Notes: a model not told the origin generated them from the letters alone. Shown: positions 16,849 to 25,986, numbered from the stretch's first letter. The stretch: DNA of 64,000 nucleotides from Candidatus Woesearchaeota archaeon (GCA_028818155.1 JAPPOH010000002.1:1-64000), one strand, 5' to 3'. A program made the numbers and translations.

Positions 16849-17691
16849 CTATGCCTGCGCAGTTCCTGTGCGCTTTACAGCGAGCGTCCCAAGGAACAGC
16901 GCGCAGAGCACGAGTACGATCGTCCCACCAGGTGGGATGTCTGCATAAAATGCGATGAACGTTCCAAGTAGGACTGCAACAACACTCGTCGCAGACGCAA
17001 TCACAAGCGTACTTTTGAAGGAACGTGAGAAGCGCAGGCTGATCAGTGCAGGTATAACAAGAAGTGAAGAGACAAGCAGAATACCGACTGCGCGGATTGC
17101 AATGATAACGGTAACTGCGGTGAGTACTGCAAACACATAGTTGACGAGTGTTACATTGATACCGTTTGTTTGCGCAACCGCAGAACTGAACGTGATAAAG
17201 ACAAGTCGCTTGTAGAGCACAATGACTGTTCCCACAACGAGCACGAAAATAGTAGCGATAAGCACGATGTCAGTTATGCTGAGCGCGAGAATGCTCCCAA
17301 TAAGAAAACTGAAGAGATTCACACTGAACCCTTTCACAGCGCCGATGATAACAACAGCAAGTCCCACGCCGAACGAGAGGATCACTGCAGTAGCCGCATC
17401 ACCATAGATACGTGCTTTCTGAATGAGTCGCTGCACAAACAGCGCGCCCAGCACTGCAATCCCGAGTGCTGCGTATAAAGGATTCACGCCAAAGAGCATC
17501 CCAACAGCGATACCGCCGAACGAGAGATGCGCAAGCCCATCGCCAAGTAATGAGAGCCGATTGAGTACGAGAAAGACGCCGATGACAGCGCACGTAATAC
17601 CAATGAGTATGCCGCCGAGCAGCGCGCGCTGCATAAATTCGTAGTGGAGGAACTCAAGGACGATGGTGATGCACCTCGAATTGCTCCCCAT
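16849..17691 (-). CDS. znuB: Zinc/manganese ABC transporter permease (ZnuB-like)
   Basis: About eight hydrophobic segments, the ABC-3 family opening (EFMQRALLGGILIGITCAVIGVFLVLNRLSLLGDGLAH) and the C-terminal SLRFSRSFKS coupling region identify an ABC-type Mn/Zn permease. I took the start at 17691 (MGSNSRC), overlapping the ATPase gene; the extra residues of the longer ORF are unlikely. It is the last gene of znuA-znuC-znuB, presumably controlled by the divergent Fur-family regulator. Confidence 0.85.
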   Translation of the reverse strand: MGSNSRCITIVLEFLHYEFMQRALLGGILIGITCAVIGVFLVLNRLSLLGDGLAHLSFGGIAVGMLFGVNPLYAALGIAVLGALFVQRLIQKARIYGDAATAVILSFGVGLAVVIIGAVKGFSVNLFSFLIGSILALSITDIVLIATIFVLVVGTVIVLYKRLVFITFSSAVAQTNGINVTLVNYVFAVLTAVTVIIAIRAVGILLVSSLLVIPALISLRFSRSFKSTLVIASATSVVAVLLGTFIAFYADIPPGGTIVLVLCALFLGTLAVKRTGTAQA

Positions 17692-18322
17692 ACACCTTCT
17701 GTAAGAGTTTCCGTGTTTCTTTTGGAGCTCCCGTGCAGCAGATGTTTCTGTTGAGACAAATGACACGCTTCACACGAGTAGAGACGAGGCCCACATCGTG
17801 TGTGATGAGAATAATTGCGACACGCTGCCGCTCGTTCAACTCCTTGAGCATCTTGTAGAAGTTCTCTTTTCCTTGCACGTCGACGCCGACTTCTGGCTCG
17901 TCAAGAATGAGGAGCTTCGGATCTGCGAGCAGGGAGAGCGCCATAAGAACGCGTTGTTGCTGGCCACCTGACAAGTCGGCGAAGCGCTGTTGCATGAACG
18001 TCGTTATGCCGAGCGTCTTCACAAGGTGGCGTTTCTTCTTGCTTGGTCGCAGCGAGAGTATCTCATCGACCGTTCCTGGAAAGCCCTGAGTTATTTCGAG
18101 TCGCTGTGGAACGTAGCCCACATCACATTGTGCTGCGCGCGTTACAGTTCCTTTCGTTGGTGCAAGGAGGCCGACAAGAATTTTTGCGAGTGTGGTTTTT
18201 CCTGAGCCATTTGGCCCGATAAGGCCAATAAAATCTCCTTTCCGAATGTGCAGCGAGATATTCTCGAGCGCGAGATCCCCTCCATAAGAGAAGCTGATAC
18301 CCTTTGCCTCAACGAGCTTCAT
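17654..18322 (-). CDS. znuC: Zinc/manganese ABC transporter ATPase (ZnuC-like)
   Basis: The 222-residue ATPase has Walker A GPNGSGKTT, Q-loop YVPQRLE, signature LSGGQQQRV, Walker B LLILDEPEVGVD and the switch histidine in ITHDVG. The ATG overlaps the stop of the solute-binding protein gene (ATGA). The Asp/His-ended C-terminus (EVHHHRP) is mildly histidine rich. It energises metal import through the adjacent permease. Confidence 0.9.
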   Translation of the reverse strand: MKLVEAKGISFSYGGDLALENISLHIRKGDFIGLIGPNGSGKTTLAKILVGLLAPTKGTVTRAAQCDVGYVPQRLEITQGFPGTVDEILSLRPSKKKRHLVKTLGITTFMQQRFADLSGGQQQRVLMALSLLADPKLLILDEPEVGVDVQGKENFYKMLKELNERQRVAIILITHDVGLVSTRVKRVICLNRNICCTGAPKETRKLLQKVYGEQFEVHHHRP

Positions 18323-19356
18323 GCACACTCCAGAGCCAATCGGAGGTTTACCAAGTTTCGCTGCATGATACTCACGTACGTGTCAGCAGGGTCCTTTGCT
18401 CCTTCAATTGGGTTGAGTTCGAGTGTCTCTGCGCCGACTTCCTCGGCGATTGTCTCCGCGATGCGAGGGTCAACAAGCTCCTCGTAGAAGACGTACTTGA
18501 GATCGTGTTCCTGGGCCTCTTCGATCAACGCAACAATCTGCTGTGGCGTTGGCTCCGCATCCGGTTCAAGGCCACCAATTGCGAGCTGGTTGAAGCCGTA
18601 GTCGTGTGCGAGGTACGCGAATGCTGCGTGGTTCACAAGCACAGTGTCCTTCTTGCAGGTTGCGAGGCCGGCAGTGAATGCTGCATCCAGCTCTTTCAGC
18701 TGTGCGATGTACGTAGCAGCATTTGCTTCGTATACTGCTGCGCTCGCAGGGTCTGCTTGTTTGAGTCCTGCTGCGATGTTCTCCGACATTGTAATCATAC
18801 TTTTTGGGGAGACCCAGATGTGTGGATCCTTGCCAGTGTGTACGTCATGGTGTTCGTCCTCATCACAGTCCCCCATCCAGCTGCCGTCTGGCATTTGGTG
18901 GCAGGGCACATCATGCATGTCGTGATGCTCCTCATGTTCGTCACCATGTTCTGCGTGATGTTCTTCCTCATGTTCGTCGTGATGTCCATGATCGTGTGGA
19001 TCAGGCCCTGTCGCATCCAAGAGTGCAACCCCTGTACTTGCATCAATCACCACAAAGTCACCAACCACAGTCAGTTCCTCTTCAAACCGCTCAAACTCAA
19101 GCCCGAGCGCAACGTAAACATCTGCCTTACTCACTTTCAAGACATCTTGTGGTGTCGGCTCATAGCTATGTGGTTCTACCCCTTGTGGGACAACGGAGAA
19201 TACTGTGGATTGTGTCCCAGCGATTGCTTTGGTAGCATCATACAATGGGTAGAATGTTGTCGCGATGGTGAGCTGTTCAGGCGTAGCTTGCGGTGTCGGT
19301 GCAGTGGCGCATGCGGCGAGCATGAGAATAAGTGCGAGTGAGATGATGTGTTTCAT
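18319..19356 (-). CDS. znuA: Zinc-binding ABC transporter lipoprotein (ZnuA-like)
   Basis: The 345-residue protein has a lipoprotein signal ending LAAC, a cluster A-I solute-binding fold (TTFYPLYDATKAIAG, EPHSYEPTPQDV, DPHIWVSP, VNHAAFAYLAHDYGF), and a long His/Asp/Glu-rich loop (residues about 118-175) typical of zinc-specific ZnuA rather than Mn-binding PsaA. The metal-ligand histidines of HSYEP, HIW and NHAAF are present. The TATA box lies about 23 nt before the start. The lipobox is meaningful because the window also encodes Lgt (27163-27936). Confidence 0.9.
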   Translation of the reverse strand: MKHIISLALILMLAACATAPTPQATPEQLTIATTFYPLYDATKAIAGTQSTVFSVVPQGVEPHSYEPTPQDVLKVSKADVYVALGLEFERFEEELTVVGDFVVIDASTGVALLDATGPDPHDHGHHDEHEEEHHAEHGDEHEEHHDMHDVPCHQMPDGSWMGDCDEDEHHDVHTGKDPHIWVSPKSMITMSENIAAGLKQADPASAAVYEANAATYIAQLKELDAAFTAGLATCKKDTVLVNHAAFAYLAHDYGFNQLAIGGLEPDAEPTPQQIVALIEEAQEHDLKYVFYEELVDPRIAETIAEEVGAETLELNPIEGAKDPADTYVSIMQRNLVNLRLALECA

Positions 19357-19391
19357 GTACGCGTAATCAGTCCGGTATTCTTAAAGGTCCA

Positions 19392-19406
19392 TGACTCTCA
19401 TTCTCA
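19392..19406. promoter_or_regulatory. Candidate Fur/Zur operator between znuA and fur
   Basis: TGACTCTCATTCTCA has one good half (ATTCTCA) and one degenerate half in a 7-1-7 arrangement, and continues AATAAG exactly as the box at 15431 does. It lies between the two divergent TATA boxes (near 19378 and 19423), so one bound repressor could control both genes. Confidence 0.45.
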
Positions 19407-19448
19407 ATAAGCGGAGGGTTCTTAAATGCGTTCAATACCCGCAAACAG

Positions 19449-19835
19449 ATGGCTCGTACATCGCGAAATACAAAGCAGAAAGCATTACTGCAGCAAGAAC
19501 TCGAGAGCACAACAACCTTCTTTACAGCAGAGGAGCTGCACGCACGCGTCCAGGACAAAGGTATTGGCCTCGCAACAGTGTACAGGTATCTCGCTGCATG
19601 CCGGAAGCAAGGGAGACTGCACCCATATTCCTGCGGCGATCGAACGATTTACTCATTGCAACAGCAGAGTCACTGTCATTTTACGTGCGAGAAAACGGGA
19701 AAAGTGATGCATTTCGCTGTGAAAAATCTTGATTTTCTCGAGGGAAAGATCCCCGGCAAAGTGACCTCGTTCCAGATTGAGGTACGAGGCATCTGCCAAG
19801 ACGAGTGTGAGCCCTGTGAGGGCCGGCCTGAGTAG
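19449..19835 (+). CDS. Fur-family metalloregulator (Zur-like)
   Basis: This 128-residue protein has a winged-helix domain (FFTAEELHARVQDKGIGLATVYRYLAACRKQGRL, recognition helix ATVYRYL), the metal-binding HCHFTCEKTGKV segment and a Cys-rich tail (CQDECEPC). It is divergently transcribed from znuABC, which suggests Zur function: repression of zinc uptake when zinc is sufficient. The TATA box (TTCTTAAAT) predicts a leaderless start. It is slightly shorter than many Fur proteins, and only one hinge CxxC-like pair is clear. Confidence 0.82.
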   Translation: MARTSRNTKQKALLQQELESTTTFFTAEELHARVQDKGIGLATVYRYLAACRKQGRLHPYSCGDRTIYSLQQQSHCHFTCEKTGKVMHFAVKNLDFLEGKIPGKVTSFQIEVRGICQDECEPCEGRPE

Positions 19836-19927
19836 ATTGGTTCCTTCTGTGAGCTCTTGTTTCCTAAACTTCAAACTGCCTATGTTCATACAGAAAGCAT
19901 TAAGATACGAGATGGACCTCTTTCACT

Positions 19928-20278
19928 GTGGAACAGCTAACGACAGGGCAAATTGAGAAACTAATCTTCACGAGGACGCCGATACACGTGAAGGTGCCGA
20001 GCACAGACCTCGTATCTCAGTGGGATGAACATTCAATTGGTCCCCTTAAGGTTCAAGATGGGGAGCATTGGAGATTTGCTGCAACACGGCAGATCGATGA
20101 TGAACCAGCAGAGTATTTTTTCTTGCACTCAGGAGACACAGTTTCTATAGGAAGGCCTCAAGAGAGAGGTTCTCGTTATCCGCTTGTGTGGACCGCATAT
20201 GCGTACAGAGAAACACCAAGTGCCCATACTCCGAGAGAGTGGAATGAGATGTGCGCGCGCTTACCTGTACAGAGATAA
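19928..20278 (+). CDS. Hypothetical protein
   Basis: This 116-residue ORF starts with GTG about 25 nt after an ATTAAGATA box. No domain is recognised; the middle (FAATRQIDDEPAEYFFLHSGDTVSIG) looks like a small beta-rich fold. It ends 12 bases before the convergent hydroxylase-like gene. I searched its flanks for duplicated ends, as in the cassettes further right, and found none. Confidence 0.5.
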   Translation: MEQLTTGQIEKLIFTRTPIHVKVPSTDLVSQWDEHSIGPLKVQDGEHWRFAATRQIDDEPAEYFFLHSGDTVSIGRPQERGSRYPLVWTAYAYRETPSAHTPREWNEMCARLPVQR

Positions 20279-20290
20279 CGCGAGTGAAGA

Positions 20291-20926
20291 TTATGGGCGC
20301 TTGCCAAAGACAGGGGTGCCGCATGAGCTACTCAATTTAGGATCAAAACTCGGGAAAAGATCTTCAGCTTCAAGGTTGTCCACTTTGCTTGCAGGGACGA
20401 ATGTGCCGAAGAGAATGTCTGGGAGAGGGTTCAGAATGAAGAAATTCACGTTGGCGATGTGATGGGCATCATGACACTTTCGAAGCCAGAGAAAGAGTCG
20501 CCACGCAGTTTTGCTCTTGAACACGCGCTTCCGCTTCAACACAGAATCTTTGAGGTGATACTGTGTGTGCAGCCATACTATGGCGGAGCCACCGTAAAGC
20601 GCTGCCCCGCCCATAATGGTGAGAACATCAAACCATCGCACCCAGTCGAAGATCGCGAAAGCAACGAGAACGGCAACAAGGACAAGGCCGAGCGTTTTGA
20701 ATGCAAGTTCACAGGACTCCACATAGTCACTTGTTCGCAATGCGCTCCGTTTGTACTGGTCCATGTGGTGGTGATAGTGTCGCTGCCGCAGGAAATCCTT
20801 CGGGAGCCACTTGAGCAAAGGCATATGGCATGCCCAACGGTGACACGCATAGCCGAAGAACTCAGCGAGAAAGGCGCCGAGTACGAGGAGCCGGTGAAGC
20901 GAATCAGATCCATTGCATGCACGCAT
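20291..20926 (-). CDS. Fatty-acid hydroxylase/sterol-desaturase-superfamily membrane protein
   Basis: The protein (up to 211 residues) shows the three histidine boxes of the di-iron membrane hydroxylase superfamily: HRWACH, RHYHHHMDQY and CHDAHH, with two to three hydrophobic segments between them. Members hydroxylate or desaturate lipids, sterols or carotenoids in the membrane. The substrate here is unknown. The start is uncertain. Confidence 0.75.
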   Translation of the reverse strand: MRACNGSDSLHRLLVLGAFLAEFFGYACHRWACHMPLLKWLPKDFLRQRHYHHHMDQYKRSALRTSDYVESCELAFKTLGLVLVAVLVAFAIFDWVRWFDVLTIMGGAALYGGSAIVWLHTQYHLKDSVLKRKRVFKSKTAWRLFLWLRKCHDAHHIANVNFFILNPLPDILFGTFVPASKVDNLEAEDLFPSFDPKLSSSCGTPVFGKRP

Positions 20927-21079
20927 ACAGTTTTTCTTAAAAGCTTTCCTGTGGGATGAGTGGAGGATGTGGTGTGTTTAAGCCAACGTACTTGTGGTTG
21001 TTTCTCACCAAGAAGAAATTCTTTACTAAAAAGTAGGTACAATAATAAAGTTTATAAAGCATAAGTAGTTCTACACATC

Positions 21080-21370
21080 ATGGTTGATGATGTTGCTGGA
21101 GTTTTGAGTTTGTCAATGGGGGATAAACGTTACACTCCAATCTTCAGGGGTCTTTCTAGTGAGGAGCAATCGATGGTGCAGTCAAAGTTACGAGAACTAC
21201 AACAAGTCTCTGGAAGTAACCCTTGGGTTGTCGAGAGAAGGCGAAGCGGAATGTATTCTGCAGGAAGATTAACGGCGACGTCTGGTGCTGTTGTCGCACA
21301 GAGCGTGGACGAGCTCCTGGATGGAATCACAGAGTATGTTGAAGATGTTCGAGATCCAAGGAGCAGATAG
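21080..21370 (+). CDS. Small hypothetical protein
   Basis: This 96-residue ORF follows a strong TTTATAAAG box 25-28 nt before the ATG, so expression is likely. It is polar and predicted helical (EEQSMVQSKLRELQQVSG, SVDELLDGITEYVEDV). No family is recognised. Confidence 0.55.
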   Translation: MVDDVAGVLSLSMGDKRYTPIFRGLSSEEQSMVQSKLRELQQVSGSNPWVVERRRSGMYSAGRLTATSGAVVAQSVDELLDGITEYVEDVRDPRSR

Positions 21371-21487
21371 TTTCATTTTCAAATCTTTCTGATCCACAGT
21401 AGAACCATTTTTTGGTGAAAGACATCCGCATCTTTGTATCTATTCTACAGTAAAAACATTAATAAAGCCCAAATGATTTCCACGCGT

Positions 21488-22576
21488 ATGCGAACACTCG
21501 TTATCTGGGGCACACTTCTCTTGCTTCTCGTCGTAGGGTCACACGCACAACCGTACAATGTGATACAACCCAACTCGGCAGATGTCCCAGGGAGTGCAGC
21601 TGTCCTTGAAGGCGCAGGCGTTAGCCCTGTTGTGGAGTTCATTTGGGTCCTGCCAGATGAAGATAATCTCACGCAGGGAACGCAGCTCGAGGTGCTCGCT
21701 GGCGGGCAGCGGGATGACATTTACGCGTGCCTCGTTGTCTCAGATGCAGACAGCAGGGACACCATCGCAGATGTTTTTGTCGATGTGTATCATCCCGATA
21801 CCAGCTTCAAATACCAGATTCACGGTGTCCGGATCACGGACCCAAATGCGGTCGAGCAGTGCAAGAGCGATGCACTCGCACACGGGCTCATCAACTCCCA
21901 AGACTGGGAGGACATTAACTATAACATTTTCTCACAGCAGAACTGGTACATGTACGAAGTCTGGCTCCCCATGTTCTATCACCAACCAGCTGGCGACTAT
22001 GAGGCCAGAGGCTACGCAGTCGACACACAAAGCCGCGCAAGCGAGCCAGAATCTGCATTCTTCACGTGGATCCCAGGCACATTCTTGGAACTTGACTTCA
22101 CCGCAGTCAGTTTCGGTAACATCCAGCCAGGCGCATGGAAGATTGTGAACGGGGACCTCTTGTTCATCCTTGATGATGGCATGCCGACAGTGCGCAATCA
22201 AGGGAACACGGGCGTGCTCGTTGGCCTCGAGTTCAGTGAGTTTATCGGCCAGGGCAGTTTACCAAACAAGATCATTGATGACTTTGACGCACAGCTCCGG
22301 AACCTCGGGACAAACAACCATTACAGTGTCCCGGGAGAGCACCTTGAGTTCGTTGCAGACCAATTCGTCCAGTTCACGTACCCGATTGAACTCTGCAGGC
22401 AGGAAAAAATTGACTTCTCTATCCACGCAGATGTGGGATCGTTGCCTGATCAGTACGCGGGGAATATTACAGTGTACGCAGACCCTGTACTCTCACAGAT
22501 GACCGTCTACAATGCACCGTTCCCCAAGTGTGGCGTGCACGCGCATCCAGACGCGACGTGTCCGTTGAACCCATAG
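21488..22576 (+). CDS. Secreted protein of unknown function
   Basis: I chose MRTLVIWGTLLLLLVVGSHA at 21488, about 26 nt after an ATTAATAAAG box. A clear signal peptide is followed by a 340-residue extracellular region with beta-sandwich-like stretches (VVEFIWVLPDEDNL, YEARGYAVDTQSRASEPESAFFTW) and a C-terminal Cys pair (CGVHAHPDATC). No family is recognised. It could be an envelope or binding protein. Confidence 0.6.
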   Translation: MRTLVIWGTLLLLLVVGSHAQPYNVIQPNSADVPGSAAVLEGAGVSPVVEFIWVLPDEDNLTQGTQLEVLAGGQRDDIYACLVVSDADSRDTIADVFVDVYHPDTSFKYQIHGVRITDPNAVEQCKSDALAHGLINSQDWEDINYNIFSQQNWYMYEVWLPMFYHQPAGDYEARGYAVDTQSRASEPESAFFTWIPGTFLELDFTAVSFGNIQPGAWKIVNGDLLFILDDGMPTVRNQGNTGVLVGLEFSEFIGQGSLPNKIIDDFDAQLRNLGTNNHYSVPGEHLEFVADQFVQFTYPIELCRQEKIDFSIHADVGSLPDQYAGNITVYADPVLSQMTVYNAPFPKCGVHAHPDATCPLNP

Positions 22577-22613
22577 ACTGAAGCCTTATATACTGCTCTA
22601 TAATTCAAGCAGC

Positions 22614-23471
22614 ATGCAGATCGCAACACACAGCGGCCCATTCCACGCAGATGATCTTTTCGCTGTCGCAATCCTCAAGCTCGTGCACCCAGATGCGACC
22701 GTTCTCCGAACACGAGACAAGGAACAGTTGGCAGGGGCAGACTACCGAGTTGATGTCGGCCAAGTCTACAACCCCGAGACGAATGATTACGACCACCACC
22801 AACCGGGCGGTGCTGGCCAACGAGAAAACGAGATCCCCTACGCAGCTGCAGGCCTCGTGTGGAAAAAATATGGACCACAGATAACAAGTGATGCAGTCGT
22901 TGAAAAAATCGATAACAAGCTCATCGGACCTATTGACGCGAACGATAACGGGGTTGAGCTCTTTGAGAAGCCGAAGCTCTACCCGTACACGATCAGCACA
23001 TTCTTTAAGCTCTACGCCCCTGACTGGCAAGATACAACCCAAGACTTTGACGCAGCCTTCATGCGCGCACTTGAGCTCGCAACCTTTATTCTCACACAAG
23101 AGATCAAGCGAGCAGAGGGCGTCCTCAAAGCAGAGCAGATCGTTGCAGATGCGATCAAGCAATCAGATGGCGCTATCATCATCCTCCCGCAATTCGTCCC
23201 ATGGAAGCGCCACGCAATCACGCTCTCCCAAGCAATCTACTGTATCTATGAAGCACACGATGGGACGTGGCGATGCCACGCGATCCCCGAAAAGGAAGGG
23301 GATTTCGCTGTGCGAAAAGAGCTCCCTGCGAGCTGGGGTGGGCTTGAAGATGAGGCACTCCAACAGGCATCTGGTGTTCCTGACGCAGTCTTCTGCCACA
23401 AAGGATTATTTCTCGCTGGCGCACAGAGTAAAGAAGGAGCACTGTCCTTAGCGAGAAAAGCGCTCGAGTGA
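22614..23471 (+). CDS. MYG1-family metal-dependent exonuclease-like protein
   Basis: The 285-residue protein contains the MYG1/UPF0160 hallmarks: THSGPFHADDLFAVAIL, RVDVGQVYNPETNDYDHHQPG (DHH-like metal motif), a central IGPIDANDNGVE and a C-terminal FCHKGLFLAGAQSKEGAL. MYG1 of eukaryotes is a DHH-family 3'-5' RNA exonuclease; a nuclease role here is inferred from the family. It ends exactly where the convergent antiporter gene ends. Confidence 0.85.
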   Translation: MQIATHSGPFHADDLFAVAILKLVHPDATVLRTRDKEQLAGADYRVDVGQVYNPETNDYDHHQPGGAGQRENEIPYAAAGLVWKKYGPQITSDAVVEKIDNKLIGPIDANDNGVELFEKPKLYPYTISTFFKLYAPDWQDTTQDFDAAFMRALELATFILTQEIKRAEGVLKAEQIVADAIKQSDGAIIILPQFVPWKRHAITLSQAIYCIYEAHDGTWRCHAIPEKEGDFAVRKELPASWGGLEDEALQQASGVPDAVFCHKGLFLAGAQSKEGALSLARKALE

Positions 23472-24611
23472 TCAACTCTTCTTCGGCAGCGCCCACTGGA
23501 GGAAGAATGGAGCAATCACAGTAGTGATGAATGCCATAAAGATAATCACACCATACGTGCTCTGACTGATGATCCCGCCTGTCAATCCAATGAGGCCGAC
23601 GATCATCGCCACTTCACCACGGGGCACCATACCGATGCCAACGGCGAAGGATTCCTTCCATGTGTGCCCAGTCCATCGCGCGGGGAACAGGCACCCGAAG
23701 AGCTTTGTCAAGACAGCAACTACAGTGAGGATGATTGCGAATATCCAGGCCTCAGACGTCATGTGTGTGAGATCCATCAACACGCCGAGTGAGACGAAGA
23801 AGATCGCACTGAACAACATGTCGAAGTATGCCGCTCCTTCTTTGACGCGAGGGAATCGTAACTCTTCTAATGTGACGCCCGCGATGAACGCGCCAACAAT
23901 ACTTGAGAGCCCAATGAGGTGCGCGGTTGCGGCATAGCTGAACGCGACGATCATTGCAGCGAAGATAGTGACCTTCGTATCCCGTCGCCCTACAGCAACT
24001 TTATCGATATGACGAACGAGCTTATTCACTGGCTTCCGCACGATGAGCGCGCCTATGACGAATCCTGCTGCCAAGAGGAGTTGCTGTCCGATGGAGGCGA
24101 GGTTCATCTCTGTAGAGAGGCCTCCTACAATACCTAATGCTAACAAGGAGAGAATATCATCCACGACTGCTGCACCAAGGATGGTTCTGGCAAACGCTTT
24201 ATTGATGAGCTTTCGCTCCTTCAGCACCTGGGCGGTGATCGCGATGCTTGTTGCGGTGAGTGCAACACCGATGAAGATAGCTTCGATTGAGGAATAGCCG
24301 AAGGCAGCAGCAAGCCACCAACCCGCAACGAGTGGAATCACCATACCGAGGAGCGCGACAAAACTATTTCGCACTGTGTAAATATGCTTGTAATTGCACT
24401 CCAGTCCGATCGTAAAGAGCAAGAAGATTGCGCCGAGTTCTGCGAGAATGCTGACACTCTCCGTGTATGCAACGAGGCCGAGGAGGGATGGGCCAATGAC
24501 AATCCCGATGAAGATCTCCCCAATGACTGCAGACTGCCCAAATCGTCGTGCGAGCACGAAGCCAAAGAGTGCTGCGCAGAGAAGGATCGTGATTTGGAAG
24601 TTGACTTCCAT
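23472..24611 (-). CDS. CPA2-family Na+(K+)/H+ antiporter
   Basis: The 379-residue protein has about twelve hydrophobic segments and the CPA2 pattern: FTIGLECNYKHI, ALTATSIAITAQVLKER and the paired-aspartate ion site in GAAVVDDILSL. The VVDD pair suggests electrogenic sodium/proton exchange like NapA. There is no C-terminal TrkA-N domain. A TTTATAAAC box 26 nt upstream gives a leaderless start. Confidence 0.88.
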   Translation of the reverse strand: MEVNFQITILLCAALFGFVLARRFGQSAVIGEIFIGIVIGPSLLGLVAYTESVSILAELGAIFLLFTIGLECNYKHIYTVRNSFVALLGMVIPLVAGWWLAAAFGYSSIEAIFIGVALTATSIAITAQVLKERKLINKAFARTILGAAVVDDILSLLALGIVGGLSTEMNLASIGQQLLLAAGFVIGALIVRKPVNKLVRHIDKVAVGRRDTKVTIFAAMIVAFSYAATAHLIGLSSIVGAFIAGVTLEELRFPRVKEGAAYFDMLFSAIFFVSLGVLMDLTHMTSEAWIFAIILTVVAVLTKLFGCLFPARWTGHTWKESFAVGIGMVPRGEVAMIVGLIGLTGGIISQSTYGVIIFMAFITTVIAPFFLQWALPKKS

Positions 24612-24694
24612 GTTGTCAGCTGAAACGCGTCAGTTTATAAAGCTATGCTGATATTCTAAATTATTCGCTACGAGTAGTACTTCAAAGAAAAAGA

Positions 24695-24719
24695 ACAAAA
24701 AAAAGAATCCCGTTCGGGT
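24695..24719 (-). terminator. Hairpin plus oligo-T terminator
   Basis: On the minus strand CCCGAACGGG (stem CCCG/CGGG) is followed by ATTC and eight T residues, just after the stop of the secreted Tyr/Gln-rich protein gene. Confidence 0.6.
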
Positions 24720-24725
24720 TGTGGT

Positions 24726-25094
24726 TTAGTACCACACAAGTGGTTGCTGGTGGTGGTACACGTTCGCGTACCTCGTGACCTGGTAGGTGCGAGGTTGAGT
24801 CGAGTGCACGTACTGATAACGGACAGGCTGTGCAACGCGCTGTGCGTCGGCACATGTTGTCCGAGGAGCCTGTACTTGCATGACACGCTTGTACACCGTC
24901 TCTTGCTGTGCTTTGTACACTGTCCGTTTGACTGGCTTGTAGGTGTACTGCTTCTGTACAGCATGATCGTGTAGCGCGTGTGTTGCTTCGACACTAGAGT
25001 ATGGCTGGAAGCCGTAGTAGCTGCCGCCGTGTGCTGCAACGCCGCTCGTAAGGAGCAATGTTGCCGCCACCAACACAAAGAGTTTTGCGTTCAT
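24726..25094 (-). CDS. Small secreted Tyr/Gln/His-rich protein
   Basis: This 122-residue protein has a signal peptide (MNAKLFVLVAATLLLTSGVAAHG) and a low-complexity mature part rich in Tyr, Gln, Val and His (KRTVYKAQQETVYKRV, PVRYQYVHSTQPRTYQVTRY). It has a leader with a GGAG motif and its own hairpin/oligo-T terminator, so it is a monocistronic unit. Such composition suits an extracellular fibre, matrix or adhesive peptide, which is inference. Confidence 0.6.
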   Translation of the reverse strand: MNAKLFVLVAATLLLTSGVAAHGGSYYGFQPYSSVEATHALHDHAVQKQYTYKPVKRTVYKAQQETVYKRVMQVQAPRTTCADAQRVAQPVRYQYVHSTQPRTYQVTRYANVYHHQQPLVWY

Positions 25095-25177
25095 ATCTCC
25101 TGGAGAGTAGTATCAAGTATATAAGTGTATTTGTGGCAGAGCAGCAACATTTAAATACCACTTCTCGCCGTAACAAG

Positions 25178-25768
25178 ATGGTGAGTTCGGTGAAACGTGG
25201 ATCCATGCAGATGAGTATCGAGGCAATTATTGTCTTGGTCATCGCAATGGTCCTTCTCGGATTAGGCATTGCATTCATCCAAGGGTTCTTCAAAACAGGT
25301 ACAGCGAAGCTGACAGAGCCGTTTAACGCGATCGAGTTTGGTTGCGATCCAACGGCTGCAAATCCTATTACAACGAGTCCTCCAGAGATGGAAGTAAAGG
25401 CAGGAGATGAACTCCGTGTGAAAGTATGTGTGTATGGGACGCAGCTCGCGCCCGGAGCGATCGTCGGTATCAAGGGCTGTACGAGCACAACCGGCTCCAC
25501 ACAAGTACCAACGCTCCTCTCTGCACCGCAAGGAATTGATCCGCATCAGATCGGTGGCTTCAACACAATTCTGACAGCAAAGACAAAAGCTGTTCCGGCC
25601 GTAGGAAATACTCCTGCTGTTCCGGCTACGAACCTTGGCACAGGCACATACATTTGCACACTTGAGGCAGTCACCGGCGGCATCTACCCAATCGTTCCAG
25701 CGACGCAAACTCAACCTGCATCTGGCGAGCTCTTCGCAACAAAACAAATCACCGTCTCAGTCATATGA
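25178..25768 (+). CDS. Pilin-like protein with class III signal
   Basis: The start at 25178 lies about 26 nt after ATTTAAATA. The 196-residue protein opens with a basic n-region and QMSIEAIIVLVIAMVLLGLGIAF, the pattern processed by archaeal prepilin peptidases (basic/glycine, then Q..SIE and a hydrophobic helix). The remainder is a beta-rich domain with a CDP...C pair. It is the first of three overlapping genes that all encode small N-terminally hydrophobic proteins. Confidence 0.6.
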   Translation: MVSSVKRGSMQMSIEAIIVLVIAMVLLGLGIAFIQGFFKTGTAKLTEPFNAIEFGCDPTAANPITTSPPEMEVKAGDELRVKVCVYGTQLAPGAIVGIKGCTSTTGSTQVPTLLSAPQGIDPHQIGGFNTILTAKTKAVPAVGNTPAVPATNLGTGTYICTLEAVTGGIYPIVPATQTQPASGELFATKQITVSVI

Positions 25769-25986
25769 AGCGCATGATCACAAAATCGGAAGAGTTTGAA
25801 ATCCTCAAGCTTGTTTTGGATAAGTTTCTCTGGGTTGGTGTCTTCCTCATGCTCTATGGGTTTTACCGTATTGTGCATTTGAATGAGAACTTCTGGTTTG
25901 GCTTCAGCGTCCTCGTTGGTGGCGCGTTCCTCATGATGCTTTTCATGTGGATTTTAATGAAAGAGTATAATTACGTGAAGCGATGA
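25765..25986 (+). CDS. Small two-span membrane protein
   Basis: This 73-residue protein overlaps the preceding pilin-like gene by four bases and the next gene by four bases. It has two hydrophobic helices (FLWVGVFLMLYGFYRIV and FWFGFSVLVGGAFLMMLFMWILM). Tight coupling suggests it works with the two pilin-like proteins. No family is recognised. Confidence 0.6.
   Translation: MKRMITKSEEFEILKLVLDKFLWVGVFLMLYGFYRIVHLNENFWFGFSVLVGGAFLMMLFMWILMKEYNYVKR

Noticed and set aside
18304-19341. 345-residue plus-strand ORF rich in Cys and His
   Set aside because: Exact shadow of znuA on the other strand; the composition comes from the His/Asp-rich loop read backwards.
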